A DNA stretch of 64,000 nucleotides from Mangifera indica (taxonomy: Eukaryota > Streptophyta > Magnoliopsida > Sapindales > Anacardiaceae), in contig NC_058137.1 in the NCBI RefSeq assembly GCF_011075055.1, forward strand, positions 23,979,463-24,043,462, written 5' to 3'. Positions 11,513-24,960 of the stretch are shown in pieces. Under the pieces are notes generated by a model that was given only the letters and a program-made list of their open reading frames with translations, was not told the origin of the DNA and searched no databases. Within the stretch, counting starts at the first letter, position 1, and each line of letters opens with the position of its first letter. The translations under genes and the position numbers were made by a program.

Positions 11513-13194
11513 ACTAAATATGCATATTTTTTGCAATAGGTATCCTCCATTATTTGATATAAATATTAGTTTGTCTACCATAATTTTTTTATTGACTAGA
11601 AATTTGAGGAATTGGCTTTCAGGAAGATGAGTGACAGCTCCAAAGGTAGAGAGGGAAGGAAAAAGGTGAAAAAACAGAGACTTGAACCTTTCACAATTAT
11701 TGAATATTTTTTTGGTTTTTATTAATTATTGAAGAATATTTTAACTTTTTATATCTTTATATAATTAAAATTAATAGAATCCATTAATAAAATTATAGAT
11801 AAAAAACAAAATTTTCAAACGTAAAAAGAAGAAATTCATTTCTTCAAAGTTCTAGTGGGAATTCCCCATTCACCCAATTTATATTTTGCAAGTATTATGT
11901 TTTTGGTTTATAAATTTTACAATATCATTTTATAAATTTTATGGTGATATATTAATAAATAATTATATACTATTATAAAAAAATTGACATTGAACTAAGT
12001 GTGTTACTTTATAAAAACCTAAATGATGTTTTGCTTGTTTGTGTATTGATAAAGCATTGTATTATAGCAAAATTCGTAAATTGGGTATTTATAAAAATGC
12101 CTTTTATCTTTATTAAACTTAAATAATAACATTTGTTCTTCATAAAATATTTATCCACCCTTAATTAATAATTATAAAAAAATAAAAATTATTAATCTTT
12201 ATTAATGAGATTATTTCTCATTCTTATATCGTTATCAATCATATAGGTATACATCACTTCTTGTTTAGATTTGTTGTTTATAAATTTTGTTTTAGTTAAA
12301 TCTTATCATTTCATCAATTTCAAGATGTCTCGTTGTACTCACATTTTGTACATCTGAATTTATCAAATCCCCGTTGTTTTCCAAGAGCTAAAAAACAAAA
12401 AAAGAAAAAAGTTGAAATGGAAAGAAAGAGAAAAAAAAAAAAATAATTAGAGTGATAAAGCAATTAGAAACATAGGTGAATTGTCTTTATATTATACAAC
12501 ATCATACAAATATTTTTTTAAATATTAAAACTAGCATCTAACTTTAATGAATAAGTGTAAAATAAATTTTTTAAATAAAAAAATATGAAAAATTATTGTT
12601 TCATCGGAATTCAGATGGGAAACAGTCAAGTGGCCTTTACAAAATTAAGATTTAACATATCTTAATTGGGATATACTGCTTGTTGCTCGACTTCTTCATA
12701 ATTGACATTTTCGGGAAATGTCTATGAGGGGGTAGATACTTACGAGGCATAAATGATGGGGATATGAATTTATTAAGGTGTTTTCTCAAATATGATCCGG
12801 AAAAAACGACAATCAATCACCATGCAAAATAAGGGAAACGACATGACCAAACAATAAAATGCATGTTCATTTTTGGATTTATTATAATCATCATATATAA
12901 TATGGTGAACATTATAATTTTGATGAAATTGAAATGGCAGGCAAGTTGCCCAGAAAGTTTATATGTTAAGGACAAGTGGAATTCTCCTTCAATGGAGTGA
13001 CCCCAGTTCTGTCTATGTCTAAATAAACAATACATTTCTCAACACTATTCTTAAAACCTTATTATAGATTTTGTCATTTTCGCTGTGAAAATGATAATCA
13101 CTTCATGAAATTTTTTGTGATTAGGTCCTTGTCAGAGTGGTGAACAGAAATTGTTTAAAATCTTTAACAGTTGAAAGGGAGTTTATAATTTAGT
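11513..13194. other. AT-rich intergenic DNA, no gene seen
   Basis: Mostly A/T runs. A slightly more balanced stretch at 12600-13030 contains no motif I recognise on either strand. Confidence 0.4.
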
Positions 13195-13470
13195 ATCTTG
13201 TAATTTAAGTTAAATTTAAATTGAACTTATTAAAACTCGAACTTGATTAAAAAAGCTCGAAAGCAGCTCAGTTTAAATTAGCTCAAGTTTGAATGTTTAA
13301 TATTTTCAAGCTCAAGCTTGAGCTTTGGGATGTTAAGTTCATCAAGCTCACGAATTTAAAAATTTTGATATAAAATAATGTCGTTTTGATCAATATGTAT
13401 TAAAACGATATCATTTTAATAACGAACTAACTAAAAAGTCAATTCAAGCTCGACTCAGTTCAAATTCATC
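13195..13470. repeat. dispersed repeat with 'ctcaagctcaagc' ends, second copy
   Basis: Has the same structure as 3150-3475. Gctcaagtttgaa / caagctcaagcttgagct phrases flank a core with paired motifs taatgtcgttttgat and aaaacgatatcatttt that are nearly inverted. It is non-coding. Confidence 0.5.
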
Positions 13471-13809
13471 CCCACTTGTAATCCCCAAACCTACCTTAAA
13501 ATATTTTGGGGTTTTATCTTTATCCTTAGAGATTTCAAACATAACAAAAATATTTTTGCCATTTATTAACATCAAATAATTCACGACATGAGGAACACAT
13601 TTTGTTAATTAATTATGCCGGAATCAGACTTCTATTATTAACCTTTCAAGTAATGTTATGTATATTTATAATTAATATAAATTTAAGTAATTTAAAATCA
13701 TATATTAACATATTATTATTAATATTTATTTTAAATGCATTTTGTTTTTTAAAACTATAAAATATCCCTTTATTTGGAGGCTATATATATATATAAAGAG
13801 AAAAAAAAT

Positions 13810-13958
13810 ATTATATATATCCACTTTGAATACAGAAATGGGTATACATTTAATACATGTCATTACATGATTAAATATTACCTTTATTATTAATTTAAAT
13901 CACTTAATCGTATGAGGACATACATCAAATATGTAATTATTTATATACTCAAAGTGGG

Positions 13959-14006
<48 letters not shown>
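13810..14006. repeat. small MITE joined to a (TA)n microsatellite
   Basis: The left end tatatatccactttgaatac pairs with the right end in reverse, tatacccactttgagtatat (13810-13968). The microsatellite (TA)n at 13966-14006 begins in the right terminus. The core phrase 'gtcattacatgattaaat' links it to the copy at 57178-57330. Confidence 0.6.
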
Positions 14007-14009
<3 letters not shown>

Positions 14010-17000
14010 GGCAAGTTCATATATGTGTGTATATATGTCAAATTTAAATCATTAATTGATTGATATTACTGATTAGTGTCATATAATAGATATTAATGAA
14101 ATAACCAAAATTCGGTAGTTTACACAAAAATGACTAATTAGAAATTACTCTGACTTTATACTTTAATATAACCAATTATTAATCTAAATACAATTTTTCC
14201 TTTATCCTTGACCTTCTAACACTATCTAAAAATAAGCTCTAACTTTGTCAGTCTCTCACTCATTTGAACTATCTCAAACTTAAAACCTCCAAGCAAAAAA
14301 ATTATTATATCTAAGTATTAAGATTAATCTAATTAAATGATTGTGTATTATTATTTTAATTTTTTAGAATTATAAATGAATAAACCAGGAAAATGACAAT
14401 CGCATATTGGGATATCAAATTATATGAAATAAAAAACAAAATTTAAGATAGAATGAAATGTTTTTTTTTTAAATTTTGTAATGAGAAAGATAAAATTTTG
14501 AATTTAGTGATTGACTTTATAATTATTATACTAAATAATATAGGAATTTAGTTTTGATACAACGTTAACAGATTTTAAATTTAAACTCTCTTTTTTACGT
14601 ATTTTAAATCAATTATTTATCATTTAAACTATTTTTCGGAGAGTATAAAGAAGTTTGAACGCAGTAAAAGAAGGCACCACATAAAAGTGTAGGTGGGTTA
14701 GGTTGGAGAAGCATTTACTGAATTGAACCAGTCATGTGAATGTCAACCAGTTGGAAGCACTTGTTACTTTGATAAGAATCCAGAAAGTGCTTTCAAGTTT
14801 GAGCCATGAAAGGGGTGCAGAAGGGTCCCATTTTCACAAGGCAAATTCCATTATAATTTTACAACAAGACAAAATCCCACTACCCGACAATTCTCTCCAG
14901 TTGTTTTTCATTTTAACCTCTATGTATATCTCTTTCACATTTGTCCATTTCCCACCATTTCCATCTTCAAAACCCTAATTTTCAGCCCTTAATTTCGGAC
15001 GTCCTACATTCAATATTGGAACTAACCTCTCTACCATGAATACCCATTAATGTAAATCTATACATCATTCATGTATACATCATGTACCTCCACTAAAATT
15101 CTGGTTTTTGAGCTTTGATTTTGAGCATATTTGTCAAGTTTACAGATAAATTAATCACCCTTAATTATTCAGATTTGACAAGTTATTTATTCTGTCGCGG
15201 GGATTCTCATGAGCATAAAAAAATGATGCAGGACAAATAATTTAATTAGCTGGAAATCCAAGATTAGCAGGAAAAGCACTAATAGCAATATTTGTTACAG
15301 CTCTTTAGATGCAAAGCTTACAAAAAGACATGACTGGATTCAGTGATTCTCTCCTCGGCATCTCCATTAATAGAATTTCAATTGAAATTCTCTCCTAAGT
15401 CAACCATTTGTCAAAATGGGATCCTCATATTTTCCTTCCACTATTTTCCCTTCAAGTTCTTTCATATTATGTAAGTTTTATTTCAAATAGTTCAACCACT
15501 TTCATTATTCCATATTTAGTCAAAAATAATTTAAAAGATTAATCACTATTCATGCCTTCATGATTGAACCAAAAAGTCACCATCATGAAAGAAATTTGAG
15601 AGCTTTAGACTATAGTGTCAATATAATACGAATGATTTTAGGCATTCTATTAACGAAAGTCAAAAAACATATTAATATAAAAATTTTTTCGAGGTTTTAT
15701 ATTGCATCAAACTAAATAGATTTTGATAGAGTAAATGTTCATACCAATATGAATACTACATCGTTTATATAAAATAATTTAAATAACAAAAAAAATTTAA
15801 AATATAAGAATAAAATTTAAATTTTATTAATGATATTTCAAAATAAAATACTTAACATTGTTACAATCATTATAATCAATAAAAATACCATTTGATGCAT
15901 TAACAAATTTACACGTGTTATAACATGATTGATTCATAACCAGATGCCAAATCCAAAAAAGCGCGTTTTCTATAGAAATTGCGGCTTAAAATGCCAAGTG
16001 TTGAGTTGAAGCGGCACCAGATGGCAGCCTCCAATTGGTCGATTTTAGCACCCACTAACAATTTCATTTTCCCAATGTGGGAATTTGAGGCTTTGTCCAC
16101 ATGCAGCAGCCGTCCGAAAGTGTACATTTCAATCCTGTTTCTCTTTGCCTAAAGTGGCATATAACTTTTTCTGCCTTTTTTTACTCTTTGGTTGAAATTC
16201 TCCACAACCCTTTTTACTTTACAGCCGAATTCCATATTCCTTTCTGTTTTTTTTTTCAAACATCAACCTCATTTGATCTTCGTAATTAAGTTATTAATTC
16301 ATTTCTTAATCGATCTATGAGATTAATTAGCTAAATTACCAAGGGGGTAAAAAGTAATTAATGAAAGCTTTTAAAGAATTAAATCTAATTTGATTTATAA
16401 TTAAATTACCAAGGGGGTAAAAAGTCAATAATATTACCTATTCAACATAAAATTTTTGGTTGATTTTGATCGGGTGCCGTTTAATATTTTGTAGCGTTAC
16501 AATTTTTCCAAAATTTTGTAAATGTAATTGAAAGGACACTTGCTACTTGATATTCCAAAATAGACAAGTCATGTCAGAAGTTGCCCTCTGCTATAATTTG
16601 ATTAACCAAGAGGCGTGAAAAGAGAGCCTATTTGAATGCTTCCAATTTTGAGGGTTGGAGTTTAGCTGGGGAGGCTCGAGTTTTGATTATCAATTTAGTT
16701 TGTTTGAATTAAAAATAAGTAATTATTGATAAATTTAAGTTCAAATTTGAGCTATAAATATATAAAATCATTTCAAGTCATATTGATTTGATTATAAATG
16801 TATGGGCGACTCACAAACACAAAAAAATAACATTATTTTAATTAATTACGGATGATAATCAAAATAATATTAAATTTAATTGTTTCTCCTATTATAAATA
16901 AACTCACTCTTTTCTCTAACATAATTCAATTTTTTTCAATTAAAAGGGGTAATAACTCGAAAATGGTTGAAACTGGTAAGACCTGATGCCACAAATTGTA

Positions 17001-17449
17001 TCGTACCAAAATCCTAAATCGTTGGCCTTTGATAGGTCATGTTGGCCCATCAAATATTCAAGGTCCACGATATGATAAGTTGTGTTTGTATAAAATTATT
17101 TGTATAAAAATTATTTGATTATTTATATATTTTTAATTTTTATGAGCCCTATTGTGTTGTCTCTTGGATAGTGTCAACTCACTTGTGACATAACCTTGTG
17201 TCGCTTGTACCATTCATATCTTTTTTTATAAAAAATTTAAAATTTAAAAACTATTTATTTATAAATTATACATACATATGATGCAATTCTAGAATCAAAA
17301 CAAAATTGTGTTTATAATACAAAGTCGAGCTTGAGCATTATTATTATATTAAACTCGAGCTCATGACTTTCAAGATTCATCATTAGCTTTTATTTCATTT
17401 ACTATTAAGTTTTAAATGCTAGTATTAAAAACTTTGGTAGCGAGTAAAA
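14007..17449. other. gene-poor intergenic DNA
   Basis: No supported gene. Balanced-composition stretches at 14640-15010 and 15910-16290 contain short open frames with no domain I recognise. A 22-base phrase around 'ttaccaagggggtaaaaag' is repeated at about 16335 and 16405. Fragments of the ctcaagct repeat occur near 16690-16800 and 17330. Confidence 0.35.
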
Positions 17450-17610
17450 TTATTAATACAAATAACATACATAAATTTTTGTATAAACAAAATATATTAT
17501 CATAAAATTTAATAATTTTAAATTAAAAATAAAATAATATTCAATTATATAATAATTAAATATTATATATAAATTTTTATATATTATTTATACATATAAT
17601 ACTATTCTTT
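17450..17610. repeat. small MITE, 'TATGTGTA' family, diverged
   Basis: The core phrase attttaaattaaaaataaaa followed by ttcaattatataat, and the inverted ends (aatacaaataacatac... / ...ttatttatacatataatact), match the family. The ends are poorly preserved. Confidence 0.4.
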
Positions 17611-20600
17611 AACTAAAATTAATTATCGTCATTTGAAACTGATTATTATTGATCAATAATATAATTGGAAAGAGATAAGTTTTGCTTGCTCTCACTCCAA
17701 AATTAAATTTCTTTCTAAAACTAAAAATTTTCAGAAGAAAACAAAAAGTCTATTTTCTTTCAGTTTCATCTTTATTATTTTTTGACTTATGCTTCAAGTT
17801 TGAGTAAAGTGGAGATGTAGTCCAGCCTGCAATGTGAGAGAAATGGGATTATGCCCTTTTTTTTTTCTTTTAACGCGGAATTTTTTTCTGAATCCAACTA
17901 TTTTTACAGAGTCAAATTAATCATATTTATGAAGATAAATTTTAGATCTAATGGTTATTTTTAAAATTATTAAATTAAATAAATTAAAATTTTAATTTTG
18001 ATATATTATATATAAATTTTTCTTTTTTTACGCTCAAACTAACACATGAGAGCGTGGACTTGCCACATTTAAAAAGAGAATTTGAGCCATTTTGATCAAA
18101 TTGGAAGTCGGAATCTGTGTCTTTCTCATTACTTTAATTAAGTTTACAGCTATATATATATATCGTTTACATCTCCGTGACACCTTTGTGATTGATGCAG
18201 AAGGTTCTAAACTTGGGGAATGCGACAGGAAGGAATCTGTCTCTTTTAATTATTTTATTTTAAATTATTGCATAATTTACACAATTTACCCATCAAATCA
18301 AAGTTATATTCTAAAGCCATATTCATTCACTTTTTTTTTTCTACGAGTTGATTTATCAATCTATCAATTTTTTTTAATAAAAGATCCCACTTTGTTCTTT
18401 TTTTTTTTTTCATTAAAAACGAATTTTTCCATTTTTATTAAAAATTTAAACTTTTTTTTTTGTTAAGAAAGAATCAAATTTTCCAACTTTTTATTATAAG
18501 GATTTTTTTAAGTTGAAAGTTCAGAATTTTGTTATTACTTAATTTTATCAGGTTCTAATAATAGATAATAGTACAAATAATTTTTTTTTTGGATTTTAAT
18601 AAAATATTATTCTATTGAAATATTTAAATAAATAAAATACACAAAAAAATAGAATAAAAGCAAAATTTAGCATAATTTTGACTAAAAGAATTTCAAACAT
18701 AAAAGGTATATCATAGAGAGGTTGAATAAAAAACATAATGCACATTTGGAGATTAAAATTATTTCAGAGAGAAGAATATAAATTTAATCCATTTAATATG
18801 AAAATATAAAAATTTAGTCTCTTCAATAAACTTATTTTGGTGTTTATTTTTTAATTAAAATATAAAATCCACATCATTAGTTTTTGACAACGTCAGAGAT
18901 TAACTCTGTTTTTACATGATAAAATATATGTTTAAGTTTGATCCACTCAATAATTTTGGTATATTTAATAAAAAAAAATTATTTTTTGTTTAAAAAAATA
19001 ATAGTTCAACACTTATATAATTATTGTTATGTTGATTTGATTTCATCCACTTGCCCATATAAACCTTCTCTCTAGATTCATGGATTAGGGTAGATTATGA
19101 ATAATTTATGTTAAAAATAATTAGCAATGTGAACCATAAGATTGATTGTTGTTGTTGTTGTTGTTTTCTTCTGTCCAATGTCCAATGTCTCCATGCTATA
19201 TTTCAATTAAAGTATCATTTGGATTATGAAGAGTAAATGCAGTATTTATGTAAAAACTAGAGATTGTTTCTTCTTCTTCCTTTTCAAGTTTACACTCAAT
19301 AATAGACTCTCCAAAATTAGCCTTCATTCACTTGGAATATATTGCACTCTTTTCCGATTGATAAATGATGTTGGCCAAAAAGACTATTTCCCATCCATCT
19401 AGTTTTCATGAATCACAATTTCTCATGCATGCATGCATGCATGATGTATGCACTCTTTCTATTATTAACAACAAAATATATATGAATTGAATAATAAAAT
19501 ATTTACTAAAATTATCTATATATTTTAAAGAGTAGATATAAATTTTAATTTAAGATAAATTATAAATAATAAATTATAAATATAATATTATTTATGTGAT
19601 ATGATAGATAAAGTATCATTATGACTAGGAGCTTTCATACTATTTTTCTAATGCAAGACCATTGCTTCAATAACCAAAGAGTCAGGAACTACATTTCTAT
19701 CATTAAAATTTTCCAAATTTAGTGTAAAAAGTAGTTTGAGTAATAAAAGAGATGATTTTATGTATATAAAAGTATGAGTTTAATTTATTTTGACGATATT
19801 TCAAAATTAAACTTTTAATTTACCTAATTCAATGAATAGATTCAGATTTTGACCTTCTCATATATACTATGTTTTCAAAAATTACGTTTCTACTTAATTT
19901 TATTGAAACATTAATAAATTGTCAATAAGTTTTAATTAAAACTTTTTGACATAACTTACAATGATATTATCTTATTTTGAAAAAATAAGAAATAAAATTT
20001 TAACGAGATAATTTTGAATTGAAAATAATTAATTCTAATTCATGAAAAAAATGAGAAATAATTACTCTTAAAAAGTAGGCCCTTTTAATTTTTGATCCTA
20101 AAACAATTTTTAAAAACTAGCACTTGAAAATTAGAGTCATATTCTTATATTTGTAAGATTATAAATTACGGATGATATAAAATTTAAAATCTATAAAAAA
20201 TTTAAGAAAACATCATTTTCTTTGTTTTCTAAGTTCACATTAATTTTGTTTTGAATTTTATCAAAACTTTTTTTGATCAATCCCATTTTCATAAGATCCT
20301 TTTTATTTTCATTTAAAAAAAAACTTATATTTAAATTTTATATCTTGAATAATAATAAATTGATAAGAGTTTCAAAGCTGCGTCGACTTGGGTGTAGTTG
20401 AGGAGTCACTTTCCTTTGAATCTCTTCTTAGCATGAATAATAGTTTATCCAAAGGATATACCATTTTCACTTCATAATTAACTCTATTAGATTCTTTCTT
20501 TTCAAAATTATTATTTTTTATACAATAAGTTTGGGCCATGTCAAGTAGGATCTGGTGTGATATATCGTGCCTCTAAGTGATGTTGTGTCATGACTTGCTA

Positions 20601-20720
20601 ATTGACTGCTCTTAAGGATCGTGTCAATCTACAATATAACAGAAAATCTCTCGAATTGTATCTGTGTAAATCTTTTATAAGTCAATCTGTTGTATTATAT
20701 CTAATTATTTATTTTTGGCC
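17611..20720. other. AT-rich intergenic DNA with simple repeats
   Basis: Contains a (GTT)n run at 19146-19165 and a 20-bp CATG/GCAT tandem palindrome at 19424-19443. No supported gene. The 124-residue frame at 18092-18466 is low-complexity F/I/L translation of T-rich DNA. Confidence 0.4.
19424..19443. repeat. (CATG)n self-complementary tandem, RY-motif cluster
   Basis: Twenty bases of perfect CATG repeats are their own inverse and contain overlapping CATGCA (RY) motifs, the core bound by plant B3-domain factors of the ABI3/FUS3 type. No gene nearby is obviously controlled by it. Confidence 0.5.
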
Positions 20721-21290
20721 AAAAGATTTGTTCTCACTTAAAGTTTAGTGTATTCTCAAATTTCTATTTATGAAATTTCAAAAAAACTCAAATACCTACT
20801 ATTTTATTGAAATTCTCGGTTAGGATTAAAGTCAAACCGTTATTTAATGAAAATATTTAAAAAAATTAAAATTTTATCACATTTCGTCCCTTAATTTAAA
20901 ATTTTAATAATTTTTTTATCTAAAATTTAAAAAACGATAATTTTCTTTCAAAAGTCTTTTTCTCCTTCTCTTCAATGACTATCTCCTTTTCAAATATCGA
21001 CCAACTTGTCTAGATCTCTTCTTCTCTCTCAGCTAGTCCCTCTTCCTTCTCTCCTTTTGTCTTTGTGAGAGAGAGAAGTTTCTAGCTCATAATATCAATT
21101 TAATCTAATATACTAATTTACAATCATCAATTTCTTGCTGTTTTATAATTACTGAATTAAAATATATTATTGCGAATATTTATAATAAATAAAAACAAAA
21201 ATGTCACATTTTAAATTAAAGTTGATTTTATGCAAATCATTTACTAAGTGGTGATATTTTTTCTCCTAAGGACAAATCATTTCAGAAAAT
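20721..21290. repeat. diverged foldback-element end
   Basis: The sequence ggccaaaagatttgttctca followed by phrases such as 'cgtcccttaatttaaaat' and a CT-rich core resembles the left half of the foldback family (compare 34377 onward). The right half is not clear. Confidence 0.3.
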
Positions 21291-23309
21291 TTATAATAAG
21301 ACTTTGAGAAATTTATATAATTCTTTTAAAGGAAAATGATAAACATAATTCATTCAATTTTAATGACAAAATTTATTTTCAAATGATGTGTGTTGGCATG
21401 CAACTTGATGAACTAATATAAAACCCTAAAAAAAAAAAAAAAATTCAAATGACACTAAAGACTTGACAATTTGTTAATTCTTAATTATGTTTTGTTAATT
21501 AGATGTCATGATGATAAGATTAATAATAATTTAGAGACCTAAATTTAACTTATTAGGCAGCCAAATTGGGCACTTGCCATTGCAGTCAAGGCCTAAAATT
21601 GTCTTCTTGTAGTTCATTGTCTTTTTAATTAAATTTGTCTAATCAAATCACTATTTGTCAACTTGTGTTTAATTTCATGCATAGTATTTAGAGGTAGTAT
21701 GCTTTTGCCATCTCAGATTCAAACCATAATAATATAAATTTTAGGTAAAAATTAGTGGAATAATAAAGCTGCCCAATAAACATGCTTAGTGGAGATTAAT
21801 TTATGAATTCATATCTTATGATTAAATCTACAATTGCATTGGTCAAGTACATTCTTTCAACCTGGTTACCTATGGTCTTTTAAGATTTTTGCAAAGATTT
21901 TTTAATTAATATATATATAAAATATTAATTTTTTTATATGTGAATTTTTAAAATTATAGGGGTTATTTGAGGATTTTCATGATATTGGAGTTCATGTTAA
22001 ATCGGTAACTTAATAACATATAATTATTATATTAATATTTGAGAAATGAATTGTTGATGAAATTTTTTATTACCTACTAAGTTTTGTGTAAAATAAACTA
22101 TGATTAGAAATTAAAAATTTGTAAATGAATCTTGATATCTATAACAGTGTAAAATTATTTAAATGAAAGATAATAAATGAAACAAAAAAAATGTTAACGT
22201 GATTCTATTTGATAGTCAAGAAATCTATGTTTATTATATTTATTAATCGATGTTACAATAAAGAATATCTTAAGAATGATGTAATTTTTGAACAACTATC
22301 CTTGGGTAGGAAAAAGTGACATTTTTCTTATTTGTATCCGGAATAATATATCTATTAGCTTCTTATTTTTACTCTACCCTCTTTCTACTTTTTGTGGTTT
22401 CCCATCCCTTGTGTGTTAATCATTCATATTTTATAAGATAGATAAGAGAGCTTATATTGAATAACAAAATCCGAGTATTCTTTATTCAAATATGATTATC
22501 GAGATTTACTCATATTTTAATTGAACTAGAATTGAATATGTTGACACGAAGGAAAATAAGAAAATTATCTTGTTGATGCTAAAAAGGTTTACTATTTTTT
22601 AAAGTTTTTTTTTTCACTATCTCAAAGTGAAAGTTTCATCTATTTTGTTGGACAATAGGTGGATAAGAGATATATTTTGACATAGACATATAACTAGTTG
22701 ATGGTAATAATTTTTCAAACTGATTCAAACAAAGAGAAATTTCTCCAGAAGATGTTCCACACGAAGGAATTGACCATATAACCAGAACATTATCGAACCA
22801 ATGATTATTAAAGGGGGAGACGAACTTAGACAACATAATTGCTTTTGCTTCATATATCCCCTGTCTAATTGCTTTCTTTGATCACTTAATCATCATTATT
22901 AGTGATTATGCTAATCTTTGTTATAATTAATTAAAGGTCAAGTGGCTATTTCTATTCAAACTTTGAAGCAACAACATTTTTTTACCGTTTAAGTTTGAAA
23001 AATTCTTTAGTCTTTTTATCTATTAAGTTTGTTAATAAAATCAATTTTTTTTCATAAAATTAGAGAAAATATATAAATATTCTCAATCTTTATTGAAACC
23101 AAATATTGTTGCCCCAAAACATTTATAAAATTTCTATCCATCCCTAGTTAATAACTAAAAAAACTAAAAATTATAAAAAAATATAGGAAAGAATGAAATC
23201 TTGCTCTTGTCTAATAATAACTAATTCTTTCTCGTTGTCGCCACCTTTGTGTAACCACTAACCAATCTTTCAATTTTTGTCCACCTTATGTTGCTATCAA
23301 TGTCTTTTA
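21291..23309. other. AT-rich intergenic DNA, no gene seen
   Basis: A foldback-type end (ctatccttgggtaggaaaaa) lies at about 22290. The minus-strand frame at 22636-22836 has mixed composition but no recognisable motif. Confidence 0.35.
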
Positions 23310-24960
23310 TCAGGATAGTGCCCTAGAGCCAATTGTCACAACTATTATTTATGTAATAGTTGACATTTTAATTAATAAACATGACAATTTCATTATTCTT
23401 CCTTGTTTATACAAATTAAATAATTGTCTTAAGAATAGTTGAATCATGACGAGTAAATCAGTGTTTAACATCTGATTTTAAGAACCTTATATGCACATTA
23501 GGTGGTTATTTTTAAAACTTTTGTAACTCTGATATTTTTATGACCTAAGACACTAGTAATAATGATGAAGTTATCATAGTGTTATATAATCTCATTGAAA
23601 GATAATGACAGTTTTCACATGTCAAAGTTGTTTGTTGATTATTTGGTACAATACATGAGTACATATTGTAGACATATTCGCTAGACTGACCCACCAAAAG
23701 GATTCCAAATAGGTACATATAATCCTTAGACTTTAAGTCATCAAACCATCTTGTTCAAATATTGATATAGTTTGATATCAGCTCAATATAGTCTAATTAG
23801 AGGATTGTCAAAAAGGTGATGATTGACCATATCAAGATCTATAGGAAGGTTTTGATGAATCAATAAATGATTCGTTTCTTTCAAGCTTAAGGATTATATC
23901 TTATTTATGGTCTTTTGACAAATGGTAACAACCACTTAAACATATAGGCACAGTGAGGTTGAGTTATTGCTCAAACTGATATTATCTGATTGTTGATAAA
24001 GGTCAATTTATGTAATTCAAAGATCCTTGAGGGAGACACTTTTATTTATATCTCAACATTGAAGAGATATCATATAATGAAATGATCGAATTGTATGAGT
24101 AACCGTGTCACTAACAAGTTAAAAAGTCATATGTTGACCCTTTATTAATTAGGTGGTCATAATATTTTAATAGAGGTTTATCTTGGTTTATATCTAGATA
24201 AATATCGAGTCAAAAACCCAATTCAAATTTGATCACTATTAACTTAGTGGAGAGCTTATGGGTCATATAGAAAAAGAGTTGATGAACTTTAGAGACATAA
24301 GATTATCCGAATTGGATTGGTCCAAATTTTGAATAGAAGATTTAAAGCCTTCAAAAGGTCTATGAGCTTGAAAGTATATTTTATAATACTTAAAGACATT
24401 AGCATAATAATCTTGAAAAGTTAGGGGCATTTACGAGAATAGACAAGATTTGGATAAATCCAAACCTAACCCAATTAATTTGAAATTTAAAATTACGCAC
24501 TATAGGATTTTATTTTATCTAAATCCACACCTATGACTTAGGTTGATTAAAATCATGGGGAGGAATTAATTGGGACTGCTTGGTCCAAGATCAAGCGTGA
24601 ATCTTGGCCAAAGGGTAAACTACCCAGTCCTTGCATAAGGTTTGATCAGGCTTATGCCCAAAAGCTTAAATTGTAGATTTGGTCCTTGTGCTTGGATCGG
24701 GTGTGAAAAAGCCAAGATCACCTAGTCCTCATATAAGGACCGAGCAAACTTCTTTTATGTGTATAAAAACACATGTATTCTCATGTCTTTTAGAAATAGT
24801 ATTCAATATACACAACCTACATAGTGAGTTCTTTTACCCTTTCTCTCACAAACTATATAATGTCCTCAATCGGTTAGAGGGATCGTTTACATAGGTATAA
24901 CTAAATAAACACTCTATGCGTATTTTATACTAGTTGTATATTCATTATCTTACAAAGACG
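23310..24960 (+). mobile_element. possible solo LTR or retroelement remnant
   Basis: This 1.6-kb block differs from its surroundings: fewer A/T runs and no open frames. It begins near 'tcaggatagtgccctagagc', carries a promoter-like tgtataaaaacacatg at about 24758, and has a transcript-like stretch to about 24950. That layout (long non-coding U3, TATA, short R-U5) fits a long terminal repeat. No PBS, polypurine tract or target duplication could be confirmed. Confidence 0.3.

Noticed and set aside
12940..13030. Possible microRNA hairpin (phrase ctccttcaatggag)
   Set aside because: Slight likeness to miR159/319-type sequences, but I found no complementary arm within 200 bases.
18092..18466. 124-codon open frame on the plus strand
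   Set aside because: Low-complexity Phe/Ile/Leu translation of T-rich DNA, with no splice context or motif.
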